A DNA stretch of 64,000 nucleotides from Bradyrhizobium cenepequi (GCF_020329485.1 NZ_JAGKJI010000036.1:1-64000); one strand, 5' to 3'. Positions 8,930 to 18,073 are shown, numbered from the stretch's first letter. The notes: generated by a model not told the origin, from the letters alone. Program-made: numbers and translations.

Positions 8930-10834
8930 TTAGCTCCTCAGGACGCGTTCGATCTCGGCCAGCACGGCCGGATCCTCGATCGTCGACGGCGCGACGAACT
9001 CCTCGCCGTCCAGGATCTTCTTGATCGTAGCGCGCAAGATCTTGCCCGAACGGGTCTTCGGCAACCGGTCGACGGCGACCACGCGCTTCAGCGCCGCGAC
9101 CGGCCCGATGTTTTGGCGGACGATGGCGACGATCTCCTCGCCGACGACCTTCGGGCAGACGTTGACGCCGCTCTTCAGCACGATCAGACCGCAAGGCAGT
9201 TCGCCCTTGAGCTCATCCTTACAGCCGACGACCGCGCATTCGGCGACGGCGGCGTGCGAGGCTATCACCTCCTCCATTGCGCCCGTCGATAGACGGTGGC
9301 CGGCCACGTTGATGACGTCGTCGGTGCGCCCGAGCACCCAGACGTAGCCGTCCTCGTCAAGGTATCCGGCGTCGGCCGTGTTGAAGTAACCCGCGTAGCG
9401 CGACAGGTAGCTTTCCTGGAAGCGGTCGTTGGCGTTCCATAGCGTGACCGCGGCGCCCGGCGGAAGCGGCAGCTTCAGCGCAATTTCGCCCATCTCGCCG
9501 GCGGCGACGTCTCCGCCTTCGGTGTCTAGAATCTTCAAGTCATAACCGGGCATCGGGACGGTCGGGGAGCCGTGCTTCACCGGCAGGACGCCGAGCCCGA
9601 GCGGGTTGGCGGCGATGGACCAGCCGGTCTCGGTCTGCCACCAATGATCGATCACCGGGACGCCGAGTACCTCCTCGCTCCAGCGAACCGTCTCCGGATC
9701 GGCGCGTTCGCCCGCGAGGAAGAGCGCGCGGAATCCGTTCAGATCGTAGAAGGCCCGGAGCTTGCCTTCCGGATCCTCCTTGCGGATGGCGCGGATCGCC
9801 GTGGGTGCGGTGAACAGCACCTTCACGCCGTGCTCGGAAACCACGCGCCAGAACGCGCCGGGGTCGGGCGTACCGACCGGCTTGCCTTCGTAGAGCACGG
9901 TGGTGCAGCCGGTGATCAGCGGACCATAGGTGATGTAGCTGTGGCCGACCACCCAGCCGACGTCTGACGCCGCCCAGAACGTCTCGCCGGGCGATATGCC
10001 GTAGATCGCGCTCATCGTCCAACGCATCGCGACCAGGTGGCCGCCGTTGTCGCGGACGATGCCCTTCGGCTTGCCGGTCGTGCCCGAGGTGTAGAGGATG
10101 TAGAGCGGATCGGTCGCCGCGAGGCGCACACACTCGGATTTGCGACCGCTGCGGAGTTCCGCCGCCTTCCGCATGACCGTGGTCTGCCAGTCATGGTCGC
10201 GGTCGAGGATCAGCTTCGCCCTGGCCTGGCTGCGCTGCAGGATCACGCAGGCTTCCGGCTTGCTCTTCGCCAGTTCGATGGCCTTGTCGAGCAACGGCTT
10301 GTATTCGACCACCCGGCTGCCTTCGATCCCGCAGGAGGCGGAGAGCACCACGCGGGGCTCGGCGTCGTCGATCCGTGTCGCGAGTTCGGGCGCAGCGAAA
10401 CCGCCGAACACCACGGAGTGCACGGCGCCGATCCGCGCGCAGGCGAGCATGCCGAACAGCGCCTCCGGCACCATCGGCATGTAGAGCAAGACGCGATCGC
10501 CGCGCTTGACGCCGAGATCCTCAAGCATCAACGCGCAGGCCTGCACCTCGCGTAGCAGTTCGAAGTAGGAAATGGAGCGCTTCGCGCTGGTGGTCGCGCT
10601 GTCGTAGATGATGGCGGCCTGCTCGCCGCGACCGCCGGCGACGTGGCGGTCGACGGCGTTGTGGCAGGTGTTGCAGACGCCGTCCGCGAACCAGCGCCCG
10701 CACGGTTTGATATCGCCGCGATAGATCTCGGTCGGCGGTGAGAACCAGTCGATGTCAGCGGCGGCCACCTTCCAGAAACCGACCGGATCCGCCTTCCAGC
10801 GGTCATAGACTTCGCGGTAGGAACTGCTGCTCAT
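8930..10834 (-). CDS. prpE: Propionate/short-chain acyl-CoA synthetase (PrpE-like)
   Basis: A 634-aa AMP-forming acyl-CoA ligase that activates a short acid (propionate is the typical substrate) with ATP and CoA through an acyl-adenylate. The N-terminus has the ACS/PrpE extension with 'CNTCHNAVDRHV'. The adenylation core follows ('YTSGTTGKPKG', 'WWQTETGWSIAANP'), then the hinge 'GRTDDVINVAGHRLSTG' and the C-terminal lysine motif 'TRSGKILR'. The length is that of PrpE/Acs enzymes. It lies 80 bp downstream of the AbfD-like gene on the same strand and is probably co-transcribed from the operator-bearing intergenic region at 12.5 kb. The final codons lie against the tRNA-Glu scar, but the conserved C-terminus is complete. 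Substrate is inferred by family; acetate or another small acid is possible. Confidence 0.85.
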   Translation of the reverse strand: MSSSSYREVYDRWKADPVGFWKVAAADIDWFSPPTEIYRGDIKPCGRWFADGVCNTCHNAVDRHVAGGRGEQAAIIYDSATTSAKRSISYFELLREVQACALMLEDLGVKRGDRVLLYMPMVPEALFGMLACARIGAVHSVVFGGFAAPELATRIDDAEPRVVLSASCGIEGSRVVEYKPLLDKAIELAKSKPEACVILQRSQARAKLILDRDHDWQTTVMRKAAELRSGRKSECVRLAATDPLYILYTSGTTGKPKGIVRDNGGHLVAMRWTMSAIYGISPGETFWAASDVGWVVGHSYITYGPLITGCTTVLYEGKPVGTPDPGAFWRVVSEHGVKVLFTAPTAIRAIRKEDPEGKLRAFYDLNGFRALFLAGERADPETVRWSEEVLGVPVIDHWWQTETGWSIAANPLGLGVLPVKHGSPTVPMPGYDLKILDTEGGDVAAGEMGEIALKLPLPPGAAVTLWNANDRFQESYLSRYAGYFNTADAGYLDEDGYVWVLGRTDDVINVAGHRLSTGAMEEVIASHAAVAECAVVGCKDELKGELPCGLIVLKSGVNVCPKVVGEEIVAIVRQNIGPVAALKRVVAVDRLPKTRSGKILRATIKKILDGEEFVAPSTIEDPAVLAEIERVLRS

Positions 10835-10914
10835 GTCATATCCTGAAGCTGCGAGCGATCGGTCGACCGCCCGCCGTCCATCGAACGTCGGTGAATGTCC
10901 TCAAGGGATGCGGG

Positions 10915-12465
10915 CTATTCGGCCGCGCCTTCGAGCGTCGGCACTTCGCCGCGCTGAGGAGGCTCGGGCACCTGGCAACCGATCGCGCAGCACCGGCCAG
11001 GCTGCTTCGAGACGCGGCGCCCCTCGTCGAGGATGCCGCGGTCGAGCAGGCCTTCGACCAGTTCGATCTTCTCCATCACCGGATAGTTGCGCCAGATCTC
11101 GCGCTTCATCGCCTCCGGTGAACCGCCGCCGTGCAGCGAGATCACCGAGTACCAGCCGGCTTCGTGCGAAACCGTAAGGTCCTCAATGAAGCGAGCAACC
11201 TCGGCGCGCTTGTCGGCGGGAATGTCCGGCCGACCGCCCATGACCGCGGCGAGCGACGCCTTGGTCTCCGGATTGTGGTCCTCCTCCGGACCCGGCAGGG
11301 CAACGATGAGGCCTCCCGAGACGTAGTGCGCCACGCGGTGCATGTCGTAGATCTTGGTAGCCAGCAGCAGCTTGCCGATGTTGGAGAACACCGCGTCCGG
11401 CATTACTGATCCGGCGGGAGCCTTGGTGCAGTAGACCGACGAAGCCACGCCGCAGGCGTAGAAGCTCTCGGTGATCGTGATGAGTTCGACCATCGCTTCG
11501 CGGATGTGCGCGTGACGCTCGATGTCTAGCCCGTTGGCCTCGATCATCAGCGCGCCGGCGCCGATTAGGAGATCGCCGAATCCGGCGCGGGCGCCGATGC
11601 AGGAATGCCTGTGATGCGTGGCGTAGGACGTGGTGAGGAAGCCGCCTTCTTCGGTCTCACCGGCCAGGAAGACCCGGTCGTGCGGAACGAAGACGTCGTC
11701 GAACATCACGACGCCCACCGACTGGCCGTACTTGGCGGAGAACTTGGCCGACGCCTCGCCGGGGCGACCCGCCGGGCGGGCGATGATGGTCACGCCAGGC
11801 GCATCGCACGGCACCGCGCAGCACACGGCGAAGTCCTTGTCCTCCGGATTGTAGGTCCGGCACGGCATGACGAGGAATTCGTGCATGTAGGGCGCGCCGG
11901 TGACGATGGCCTTGGTGCCGCGGATGACGATACCGTCCGGACGACGCTCCTTGATGTGGACGTAGACGTCCGGATTGACCTGTGCGCCGGGACGTTTCGA
12001 GCGATCGCCCTTGGCGTCGGTCATCGCTACACCAAGCGTGAGATCCCTATCCTGGATGTCGTGCAGATAGGCCAGGAAGCGCTGGCTGTAGTCGGTGCCA
12101 TGGCGATCGTCCGTCAGCTTCGTCGACTGGAAGATGCCGTTAAGCGCGTCGTGCGTCAGGTAGCGCTGCGCGCAGCCGACGGTCTTGCAGACCAGGCGCA
12201 CGGCCTCGAGCTTGAACAGCAGGTCCTGCGAAGTCTCGTTGATATGAAGCATCCGGTTCACGGTCTTGCCGGAGGTGCCCTGTCGCGCCGTCATAATCGG
12301 CACGTGCTCCTGCTTAAGCGCGAAATCGTAGGTGACGCCGACGCCGGCGACGCCCGGCGCGAGCAGCGGCTCGTCCGCGACGCTCTCCACGGCGTTTCCG
12401 TTCACGAAGACCCGCGGCTTGTAGCCCCGCAGGGATTCCCGGTAGGCGGCACCCGACATCAGCAT
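10915..12465 (-). CDS. 4-hydroxybutyryl-CoA dehydratase / 4-hydroxyphenylacetate 3-hydroxylase family enzyme, lacking the Fe-S ligands
   Basis: A 516-aa flavoprotein of the HpaB/AbfD superfamily. It resembles AbfD (4-hydroxybutyryl-CoA dehydratase, vinylacetyl-CoA isomerase) along its length: the N-terminus, a 'MTDAKGDR' loop at about 148-155, 'VIRGTKAIVTGA' and the C-terminal 'ISLHGGGSPEA'. AbfD binds a [4Fe-4S] cluster through C99, C103, H292 and C299. By motif alignment this protein keeps C98 and H285 but has Y102 and A292 in the other two positions. It is therefore unlikely to hold that cluster and may work as a plain FAD enzyme (oxygenase or oxidase). It is first in a two-gene operon with the PrpE-like ligase and diverges from a TetR gene across a short operator region. 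Family assignment is firm; the reaction is unknown. Confidence 0.7.
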   Translation of the reverse strand: MLMSGAAYRESLRGYKPRVFVNGNAVESVADEPLLAPGVAGVGVTYDFALKQEHVPIMTARQGTSGKTVNRMLHINETSQDLLFKLEAVRLVCKTVGCAQRYLTHDALNGIFQSTKLTDDRHGTDYSQRFLAYLHDIQDRDLTLGVAMTDAKGDRSKRPGAQVNPDVYVHIKERRPDGIVIRGTKAIVTGAPYMHEFLVMPCRTYNPEDKDFAVCCAVPCDAPGVTIIARPAGRPGEASAKFSAKYGQSVGVVMFDDVFVPHDRVFLAGETEEGGFLTTSYATHHRHSCIGARAGFGDLLIGAGALMIEANGLDIERHAHIREAMVELITITESFYACGVASSVYCTKAPAGSVMPDAVFSNIGKLLLATKIYDMHRVAHYVSGGLIVALPGPEEDHNPETKASLAAVMGGRPDIPADKRAEVARFIEDLTVSHEAGWYSVISLHGGGSPEAMKREIWRNYPVMEKIELVEGLLDRGILDEGRRVSKQPGRCCAIGCQVPEPPQRGEVPTLEGAAE

Positions 12466-12498
12466 GGCGTCACTCCCTCTTGTTCGAATATTTGAACG

Positions 12499-12523
12499 GT
12501 GTTAGATTTCTAACACTGTTAGA
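12499..12523. promoter_or_regulatory. Palindromic TetR-type operator between divergent genes
   Basis: GTGTTAGA (12499-12506) and TCTAACAC (12509-12516) form a perfect 8-bp inverted repeat with a 2-bp gap, and a further GTTAG half-site follows at 12518-12522. A second imperfect dyad, GTTC...GAAC, lies at 12482-12497. The region is only 87 bp long and separates the AbfD-like gene from the TetR gene, so the TetR protein very likely represses both directions from here. The ligand is unknown. Confidence 0.7.
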
Positions 12524-12552
12524 ATCGTTGTCAAGTTGGATTCGAGGGACGG

Positions 12553-13176
12553 ATGGTCGAAAAGCGGCAAGGCCGGCGCGAGGCGGTCAGCGGACACAAG
12601 CGGGAACTCATTCTGGATGCCGCGAAACAGGTTTTTGCGGAGGAAGGGCTTGAGGGCGCGAGCCTTCGGGCGATCGCGGTCCGCGCCGGGTACACGCCGG
12701 CCGCGCTCTACTTCCACTTCGAATCCAAAGAGGCGATCTACGCGGAGGTGCTGAAGTCCTCCCTCGCCTCGCTGGGCGCCGCGGTCGACTTGGCGGTCGC
12801 GCAGGCGAAGTCGCCGGCGCAGCGGCTTAAGGCGGCTGCCATGTCGTTCTTCCGGTACTACGCGGAGAATCCGCGCGACCTTGACCTCGGCTTCTACCTG
12901 TTCCGCGGCGGCATGAAGCCGGCGGGTCTCGGACACGAACGGGACGAGACGCTGAACGCAGCTCTCGAATCCGCGCTGCGGCCGATCGCCAGCGCTGCGA
13001 TCGAACTCGGCGCTTCGCGGCAGAAGGCCAACCTGCTCGTGGTCGATTGCTTCGCCCACACCACCGGGCTTCTCCTGCTGCTGCACACCGGCCGCATCCG
13101 CATGTTTGGCGCTTCCGCGCCGGATCTTATGGAACGATACGTCAAGGATCAAATCGCCCACCTGACCGAGGAATGA
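12553..13176 (+). CDS. TetR/AcrR-family transcriptional regulator
   Basis: A 207-aa protein with a TetR N-terminal helix-turn-helix domain at residues 17-65 ('ILDAAKQVFAEEGLEGASL', then 'RAGYTPAALYFHFESKEAIY') followed by an all-helical ligand-binding domain. It probably represses the divergent AbfD-like/PrpE operon and its own operon, with an acyl-CoA or related intermediate as inducer (inference from the neighbours). The isochorismatase-like gene starts 4 bp after its stop, so the two form an operon. The ATG start lies 87 bp from the divergent start codon and just after the palindromic operator. Confidence 0.85.
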   Translation: MVEKRQGRREAVSGHKRELILDAAKQVFAEEGLEGASLRAIAVRAGYTPAALYFHFESKEAIYAEVLKSSLASLGAAVDLAVAQAKSPAQRLKAAAMSFFRYYAENPRDLDLGFYLFRGGMKPAGLGHERDETLNAALESALRPIASAAIELGASRQKANLLVVDCFAHTTGLLLLLHTGRIRMFGASAPDLMERYVKDQIAHLTEE

Positions 13177-13180
13177 CGCC

Positions 13181-13714
13181 ATGCTGACAATCGATCCGAA
13201 GCGCTCGCTGCTCCTCGTCGTCGATTTCCAGTCGCGCCTGGTGCCGGCGATCCACGACGGCGAGACTGCCGTCCGGAACGCGAACCGCCTCATCGAAGCG
13301 GCCAAGCTGTTCGGAATCCCGCGCTTGTTCACCGAGCAGAACGCGAAGGGCTTGGGGCCTACCGTGGCCGACATAGCGGTCGAGAAGGATGGCCTGGTCC
13401 ATAAGGAGTTCTTCGACGCCTGCCGGGAAGACGGCTTCCTCGACCGCGTCCCCACCGACGCGCACGTCGTCGTCGCGGGCTGCGAGTCCCACGTCTGCGT
13501 GCAGCAGACGGTGCTCGGCCTGCTGCAGGTTTCCAGAAAGACGTACGTCGCGCGCGACGCGCTCGGCTCGCGCCATCCGGAGGACAAGGAAACCGCGGTC
13601 CGCCGCATGGAACGCCACGGGGCGGAGATCGTCACGACGGAGATGGTCGTGTTCGAATGGCTGCAGACGGCGGACAACCCGCACTTCCGACGGGCGGTCG
13701 CGCTGATCAAGTGA
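13181..13714 (+). CDS. Isochorismatase-family cysteine hydrolase
   Basis: A 177-aa alpha/beta hydrolase of the isochorismatase/nicotinamidase family, which cleaves C-N or vinyl-ether bonds using a Cys-Asp-Lys triad. The triad is visible as D15 ('VVDFQSRL'), K75 ('VHKEFF') and C106 ('GCESHVCV'), in the standard order. The length is typical of the small single-domain members. It follows the TetR gene by 4 bp and converges on the acyl-CoA ligase gene, with only 6 bp between the two stops. The substrate cannot be deduced; the context of acyl-CoA metabolism suggests an amide-containing compound, but that is inference. Confidence 0.85.
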   Translation: MLTIDPKRSLLLVVDFQSRLVPAIHDGETAVRNANRLIEAAKLFGIPRLFTEQNAKGLGPTVADIAVEKDGLVHKEFFDACREDGFLDRVPTDAHVVVAGCESHVCVQQTVLGLLQVSRKTYVARDALGSRHPEDKETAVRRMERHGAEIVTTEMVVFEWLQTADNPHFRRAVALIK

Positions 13715-13720
13715 AAACGA

Positions 13721-15373
13721 TCAGCCGGCATGAAGTGCGTCGATCGCGTTACTCCGCACGGCGTCCCGCAGCACGTTCTTCTGGATCTTGCCGGTGGACG
13801 TCTTCGGCAACACGTAGGCGATGACGCGCCTCGGGCACTTGAAACCAGCGAGACGGCCGCGGCAGTGCGCAATCAGGTCCGCTTCGCTCGCGGGCGTCTC
13901 TTCGCGGAGTTCGACGAACGCGACCGGCACCTCGCCCCATTTCTCGTCCGGCATCGCGACTACGGCCGCCGCCGAGACCGCCGGGTGCGAGTACAGGATG
14001 TCCTCCACCTCGACCGACGAGATGTTTTCGCCACCGGAAATGATGATGTCCTTGGAGCGGTCCTTGATGCGCGCGTAGCTATCCGCTTCCAGAACGGCGA
14101 GATCGCCAGTGTGAAACCAGCCGCCCTCGAACGCGCGGTCGGTCGCCTCGGCATCCTTCAGGTATCCCATCATGGTCTGGTTGCCGCGGAACATGATCTC
14201 GCCGACGGTCCCGCCGTCGGTCGGCACGCGCTGCATGGACTGCGGATCCATCACCGTGCGACCTTCCTGCAAGGCGTAGGCGACACCTTGCCGGCCCTGA
14301 CGGTCAGCCTGGCCGGCGAGATCGAGTTCGCTCCAGTGGGACTGAGATTCGCAGATCGATGCCGGACCATAGGTCTCGGTGAGACCGTAGATGTGCGTAA
14401 GGGTGACGCCGACGGCGGACATGCCGACAAGCAGAGAAGCCGGCGGCGGCGCCCCGCCGATCAGCGCGGCGACGGGCCGATCGAACACGACGCCCCGCTT
14501 GCGGGCCGCATCGCGGATGAAGCCGTGCACGATCGGCGCGCCGCAATAGTGCGTGACCTTCTCCCCGACGATTAGATCGAGGACGGCTTCCGGATTCACC
14601 CGCCTGAGACAAACGCTCTTGCCACCCTGCAGCGCCAGCAGCCATGGCATGCACCAGCCGTTGCAGTGGAAGAGCGGCAGCGTCCACAGATACACGGCCC
14701 CCTTCGGGACGTCCCAGCTAACGATCGTCGAAACCGCGGACAAGTACGCGCCCCGGTGCGAATATACGACCCCCTTGGGCCGTCCCGTCGTACCGGAGGT
14801 ATAGTTTACCGCGATCGGCGTCCACTCGTCGTCTGGACGGTCTGCGAGTTCCGCATCGTCGCCGGTATCGACGAAGTCGCCGAAATCCTCGACGCCGTCC
14901 GGACGCGAGAAACCTGCCGTTCTGTCGGTGTGGACGATCACGCGCGGCGGCGCGGCGAGACCTTTGATGGCTCCGCGGGCCGTATCGAGAAATTCGGCGT
15001 CGACGATCAGGATCCGCGCTTCGCAGTGCTCGAGGATATAGGCGACCGTCGCGACGTCGAGCCGTGTGTTGATCGTGTTCAGTACCGCGCCGGCCATCGG
15101 CACCGCGAAGTGCGCGGCGAGCATCGGCGGGGTGTTCGCCATGAGGAGCGCTACGACATCGCCGCGACCGACGCCACCGTGGCGCAGCGCCGATGCGAAC
15201 CGTCGGCAGAATAGCGCGTGCTCCCGCCAAGTTTCCTTGTGATCGCCGTAGACGAGCGCCATGCGGTCGGGAAACACGTGCGCGGCGCGATCGAGAAAGC
15301 TGATCGGCGTGAGCGGCGCGAAGTTAGCCGGGCGCCGGCGCAGACCAGCGGCATCCCAGGTTCGGCGAGACAT
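13721..15373 (-). CDS. AMP-dependent acyl-CoA synthetase (DmdB / medium-long-chain fatty-acyl-CoA ligase type)
   Basis: A 550-aa ANL-superfamily ligase. It has the P-loop-like 'YTSGTTGRPKGV' (about residue 190), the 'YGLTETYGPAS' adenine-binding motif, the hinge 'KDRSKDIIISGGENIS' and the catalytic lysine motif 'KTSTGKIQK'. The pattern and length fit the group containing 3-methylmercaptopropionyl-CoA ligases and medium-chain acyl-CoA ligases. It would make the CoA thioester used by the acyl-CoA dehydrogenase encoded nearby on the other strand. The gene lies 71 bp downstream of a TetR gene on the same strand, so the two may be co-transcribed. Exact chain length or side group is not predictable from the sequence. 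Confidence 0.85.
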   Translation of the reverse strand: MSRRTWDAAGLRRRPANFAPLTPISFLDRAAHVFPDRMALVYGDHKETWREHALFCRRFASALRHGGVGRGDVVALLMANTPPMLAAHFAVPMAGAVLNTINTRLDVATVAYILEHCEARILIVDAEFLDTARGAIKGLAAPPRVIVHTDRTAGFSRPDGVEDFGDFVDTGDDAELADRPDDEWTPIAVNYTSGTTGRPKGVVYSHRGAYLSAVSTIVSWDVPKGAVYLWTLPLFHCNGWCMPWLLALQGGKSVCLRRVNPEAVLDLIVGEKVTHYCGAPIVHGFIRDAARKRGVVFDRPVAALIGGAPPPASLLVGMSAVGVTLTHIYGLTETYGPASICESQSHWSELDLAGQADRQGRQGVAYALQEGRTVMDPQSMQRVPTDGGTVGEIMFRGNQTMMGYLKDAEATDRAFEGGWFHTGDLAVLEADSYARIKDRSKDIIISGGENISSVEVEDILYSHPAVSAAAVVAMPDEKWGEVPVAFVELREETPASEADLIAHCRGRLAGFKCPRRVIAYVLPKTSTGKIQKNVLRDAVRSNAIDALHAG

Positions 15374-15444
15374 GATTTCCTCCTTGTTGCGACCCGCCCC
15401 CTTTCGACGAGGTTCGTGGATCGCGGTGGTGCGCGCTGCGCCGC

Positions 15445-16107
15445 CTACGGCTTCTTCAATGCGATGGGTTCGGCGGTGCCGACGGCGGGCCGCTGCTCGG
15501 CCGGCATTCGACCCGGCTTCGCCACGGCGGCGAGGCAGAGATCGGCGATGGAATCCGCGAACTCGTCGGGACGCGTCGGGACGCCGGCGGCGCCGGGCGC
15601 GAGCACGCTGATGAGGCCTTCCATGAACGCGCCGACGAGGCAGGCGCCGGCGACCTCGACGTCGAGCTCGCGGAATTCGCCGGCGGCGATTCCTTCCTTG
15701 ATGATGGTTTCGAAGACGCGCGCGATGGCGTGACGGTACTTCAGGCGCGTGCTTTCGACTTCGGGATCAATGGGCTCGAAGATAAGTCCGTACGCCAGAC
15801 GACGGCCGCGCATGGCGCGCAACACGAAGGCACGCACCGCGTCCCTTACCTTCTGCGACGCTTCGCCCTCGGCGATCGCGATGCCAGACAGCACGTCGAC
15901 CTCGCGCTGCGAGACCGTGCTGACGATGGCAGCGCAAAGTTCGGCGCGCGACGGGAAATATCGGTAGAGCGTCCCGACCGCTGTACCCGCGGCAGCCGCC
16001 ACCGCATTCATCTGAAGCTCCTGGAAGCCGCCGTCCATCACGACGGAGCGAGCCGCCCGCAGGATCTGTGTCTTCTTGTCGAGGGCACGGACTTTTCTGG
16101 TTGCCAT
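15445..16107 (-). CDS. TetR/AcrR-family transcriptional regulator
   Basis: A 220-aa TetR regulator from the chosen start 'MATRKVRALD'; the frame is open upstream to 16149. The helix-turn-helix spans residues 15-60 ('ILRAARSVVMDGGFQE', 'AAGTAVGTLYRYFPSRAEL') and is followed by a fatty-acid-degradation-regulator-like helical domain. It lies between the acyl-CoA ligase gene (71 bp downstream) and the divergent acyl-CoA dehydrogenase gene, the usual position of an acyl-CoA-responsive repressor. The tail is proline- and alanine-rich. The regulated pair is inferred from layout. Confidence 0.8.
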   Translation of the reverse strand: MATRKVRALDKKTQILRAARSVVMDGGFQELQMNAVAAAAGTAVGTLYRYFPSRAELCAAIVSTVSQREVDVLSGIAIAEGEASQKVRDAVRAFVLRAMRGRRLAYGLIFEPIDPEVESTRLKYRHAIARVFETIIKEGIAAGEFRELDVEVAGACLVGAFMEGLISVLAPGAAGVPTRPDEFADSIADLCLAAVAKPGRMPAEQRPAVGTAEPIALKKP

Positions 16108-16126
16108 GGCTTGGCCCATCCTCAAA

Positions 16127-16177
16127 TATGAACACGAATTCATTTTCATGTTGACTTGAAATTCGATTTATGTCAAG
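16127..16177. promoter_or_regulatory. AT-rich divergent promoter region with inverted repeats
   Basis: Between the TetR and acyl-CoA dehydrogenase genes the sequence becomes strongly AT-rich. It holds ATGAA...TTCAT and CTTGA...TCAAG dyads (16129-16144 and 16155-16177), plausible binding sites for the adjacent TetR protein and promoter elements for both directions. The dyads are short and imperfect, so this is a weak call. Confidence 0.35.
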
Positions 16178-16360
16178 AATGGCGAAAAATGAGCTACATT
16201 TCGGCATTTTCGGCAACCTCGGAACTGAATTTATGTTCTATTTTCGAAGGTTTTGCTGAGCTGGCATGAGCCGGAGTTCGGTTCAGGCCAACGCGAGTTC
16301 GGTAGCGTTCGCCGGCAGATCGCGACATCCAGGAACCCAGAAACCGATCCGGAGACGTCC

Positions 16361-18073
16361 ATGACCCAAGCTATTTCGTCCGGCGCGCTCGAAGCTCCCG
16401 CTAGCCGCTACGGCACCCACAAAGTCCTGAACCAAGCCAAGCCCGCCGCCGGCTTCAACGCCTTCACCGGCGACGCCGTGCTGCGCGCCGCAATCGCGCG
16501 CGAGGCGCCCTGGGCCGCGGACCGCTGCGAGGCGCTCGGCGCCATCGCCGGTGACGACGAGGTGCAGGAGCTCGCCCGCCTCGCCAACCGCCATCTGCCC
16601 GAACTCAAGACCCACGACCGCTTCGGCAACCGCATCGACTGGGTCGACTTTCACCCGAGCTGGCACGAACTGATGTCGCTGGCGTGGAAGCACGAGGTCC
16701 CCAACCTCGCTTGGCGCACCAACCAGAAGAACGGCCACTACGCCCGCGCCGTGCTGTCCTACGTCTGGAATCAGGTCGAGTCGGGGACCGCGTGCCCGAC
16801 CGGCATGGCCTACGCCTCTTACGCCGGCTTCGAGGCCGAGCCCGCCCTCGCGATCTGGGCGGAGAAGGTCAAAGGGACCGAGTACGAATTCAGCCGCCGC
16901 GAAGTCGCAGACAAACCGTCCGTTGTCATCGGCTACGCGATGACGGAGAAGCAAGGCGGCTCGGACCTCCGCGAGACGCAGACGACCGCGCGCTTCTCCC
17001 ACTCCGAGGACTATCACGGGAAGACCGCACACTGGTACGAACTCACCGGACACAAGTGGTTCTGCTCGGTCCCGCAATCCGACGGATTCTTCACGCTCGG
17101 CAAGGTGAACGGCGGCGTGACCTGCTTCTTCCTGCCGCGCACGCTTCCCGACGGCAGCTTCAACAACTTCTTCGTGCAGCGCCTGAAGGACAAGGCCGGC
17201 AACAAGTCGAACGCCTCGAGCGAAGTCGAATATGCGGGCACGATGGCGATCCGCGTCGGCGAGGAAGGCCACGGCATCCGCGAGATCCTGTCGCATGCGC
17301 ACTTGACCCGGCTGGACTTCGCGATCGGCTCCGCCGGCCTGATGCGCCAGTCGCTCACCCTGGCTCAGCAGCACACGACCACGCGTAAGGCCTTCGGCAC
17401 GTCCATCGCGGACCGGCCGATGATGACCAACGTGCTCGCTGATATGGCCGTCGAGGTCGAGGCCGCAACGCTGATGGCGCTGCGCATCGCCAAGGCAACC
17501 GACCAACTCTCGGAAGTCGAGCACGAACGCCTGCTGGCCCGCGTGGCCACTCCAGCGGCCAAGTTCTTCAACTGCTCGCGCGCCCCGTCCATCGCCTACG
17601 AAGCGTTGCAGTGTCACGGCGGCAACGGCTTCATCGAGGAAGGTCCGATGGCTCGCCTCTATCGCGAAGCACCGTTGAACAGCGTTTGGGAAGGCACCGC
17701 GAACATGATGTGCATGGACGTCCGTCGGGCCATGACGAAGGACTCGCGCACGATCCAGGCGCTCTTCGACGAGACCCGTCCACTGCTCGGCCAGGACGGC
17801 CGCTTCGACGCGCTGGTCCTTCACACAGAGGCGTTGGTTCGAGAAGCCGTCGAGGACGAGTTCGTTGCCCGCCCGATGACTGAGGCCGTTGCGCGTCTCT
17901 TGCAGGGCGCGGAGCTTCTACGCCACAGCACGCAGGACGTCGTCGACATCTTCCTCGGCACCCGCGTCCCGAACGGATCGGGCTCTTGGGGCTCGCACTA
18001 CGGGACGCTGGCGTTCACCGTCGACCAGGCGAAGGCGCAGAAGGTGATGCGCCGCGCCGCGGTCGCAGGCTGA
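16361..18073 (+). CDS. AidB-like acyl-CoA dehydrogenase
   Basis: A 570-aa flavoprotein of the acyl-CoA dehydrogenase superfamily with the extended architecture of AidB-like members. Motifs include 'YAMTEKQGGSDLRETQT' (FAD/substrate loop), 'RLDFAIGSAGLMRQSL', 'CHGGNGFIEEG' and 'YREAPLNSVWEGTANM', the last being the AidB-type FAD and active-site region. I chose the ATG at 16361 because GGAG lies about 7 bp upstream and conserved sequence starts soon after; the frame is open to 16253. It is divergent from a TetR gene and precedes a LysE-type exporter by 9 bp. It probably oxidises the acyl-CoA made by the neighbouring ligase; no specific substrate can be named. Confidence 0.85.
   Translation: MTQAISSGALEAPASRYGTHKVLNQAKPAAGFNAFTGDAVLRAAIAREAPWAADRCEALGAIAGDDEVQELARLANRHLPELKTHDRFGNRIDWVDFHPSWHELMSLAWKHEVPNLAWRTNQKNGHYARAVLSYVWNQVESGTACPTGMAYASYAGFEAEPALAIWAEKVKGTEYEFSRREVADKPSVVIGYAMTEKQGGSDLRETQTTARFSHSEDYHGKTAHWYELTGHKWFCSVPQSDGFFTLGKVNGGVTCFFLPRTLPDGSFNNFFVQRLKDKAGNKSNASSEVEYAGTMAIRVGEEGHGIREILSHAHLTRLDFAIGSAGLMRQSLTLAQQHTTTRKAFGTSIADRPMMTNVLADMAVEVEAATLMALRIAKATDQLSEVEHERLLARVATPAAKFFNCSRAPSIAYEALQCHGGNGFIEEGPMARLYREAPLNSVWEGTANMMCMDVRRAMTKDSRTIQALFDETRPLLGQDGRFDALVLHTEALVREAVEDEFVARPMTEAVARLLQGAELLRHSTQDVVDIFLGTRVPNGSGSWGSHYGTLAFTVDQAKAQKVMRRAAVAG

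Noticed and set aside
11605..12495. 296-codon plus-strand frame opposite the AbfD-like gene
   Set aside because: Antisense shadow; the sequence is His/Arg/Val-rich and matches nothing known, and the minus-strand gene is complete.
16283..17824. 513-codon open frame on the minus strand opposite the acyl-CoA dehydrogenase gene
   Set aside because: It is the codon-position shadow of a GC-rich gene: residues are Arg/Ala/Val-rich with no family match, while the plus strand has a complete ACAD.
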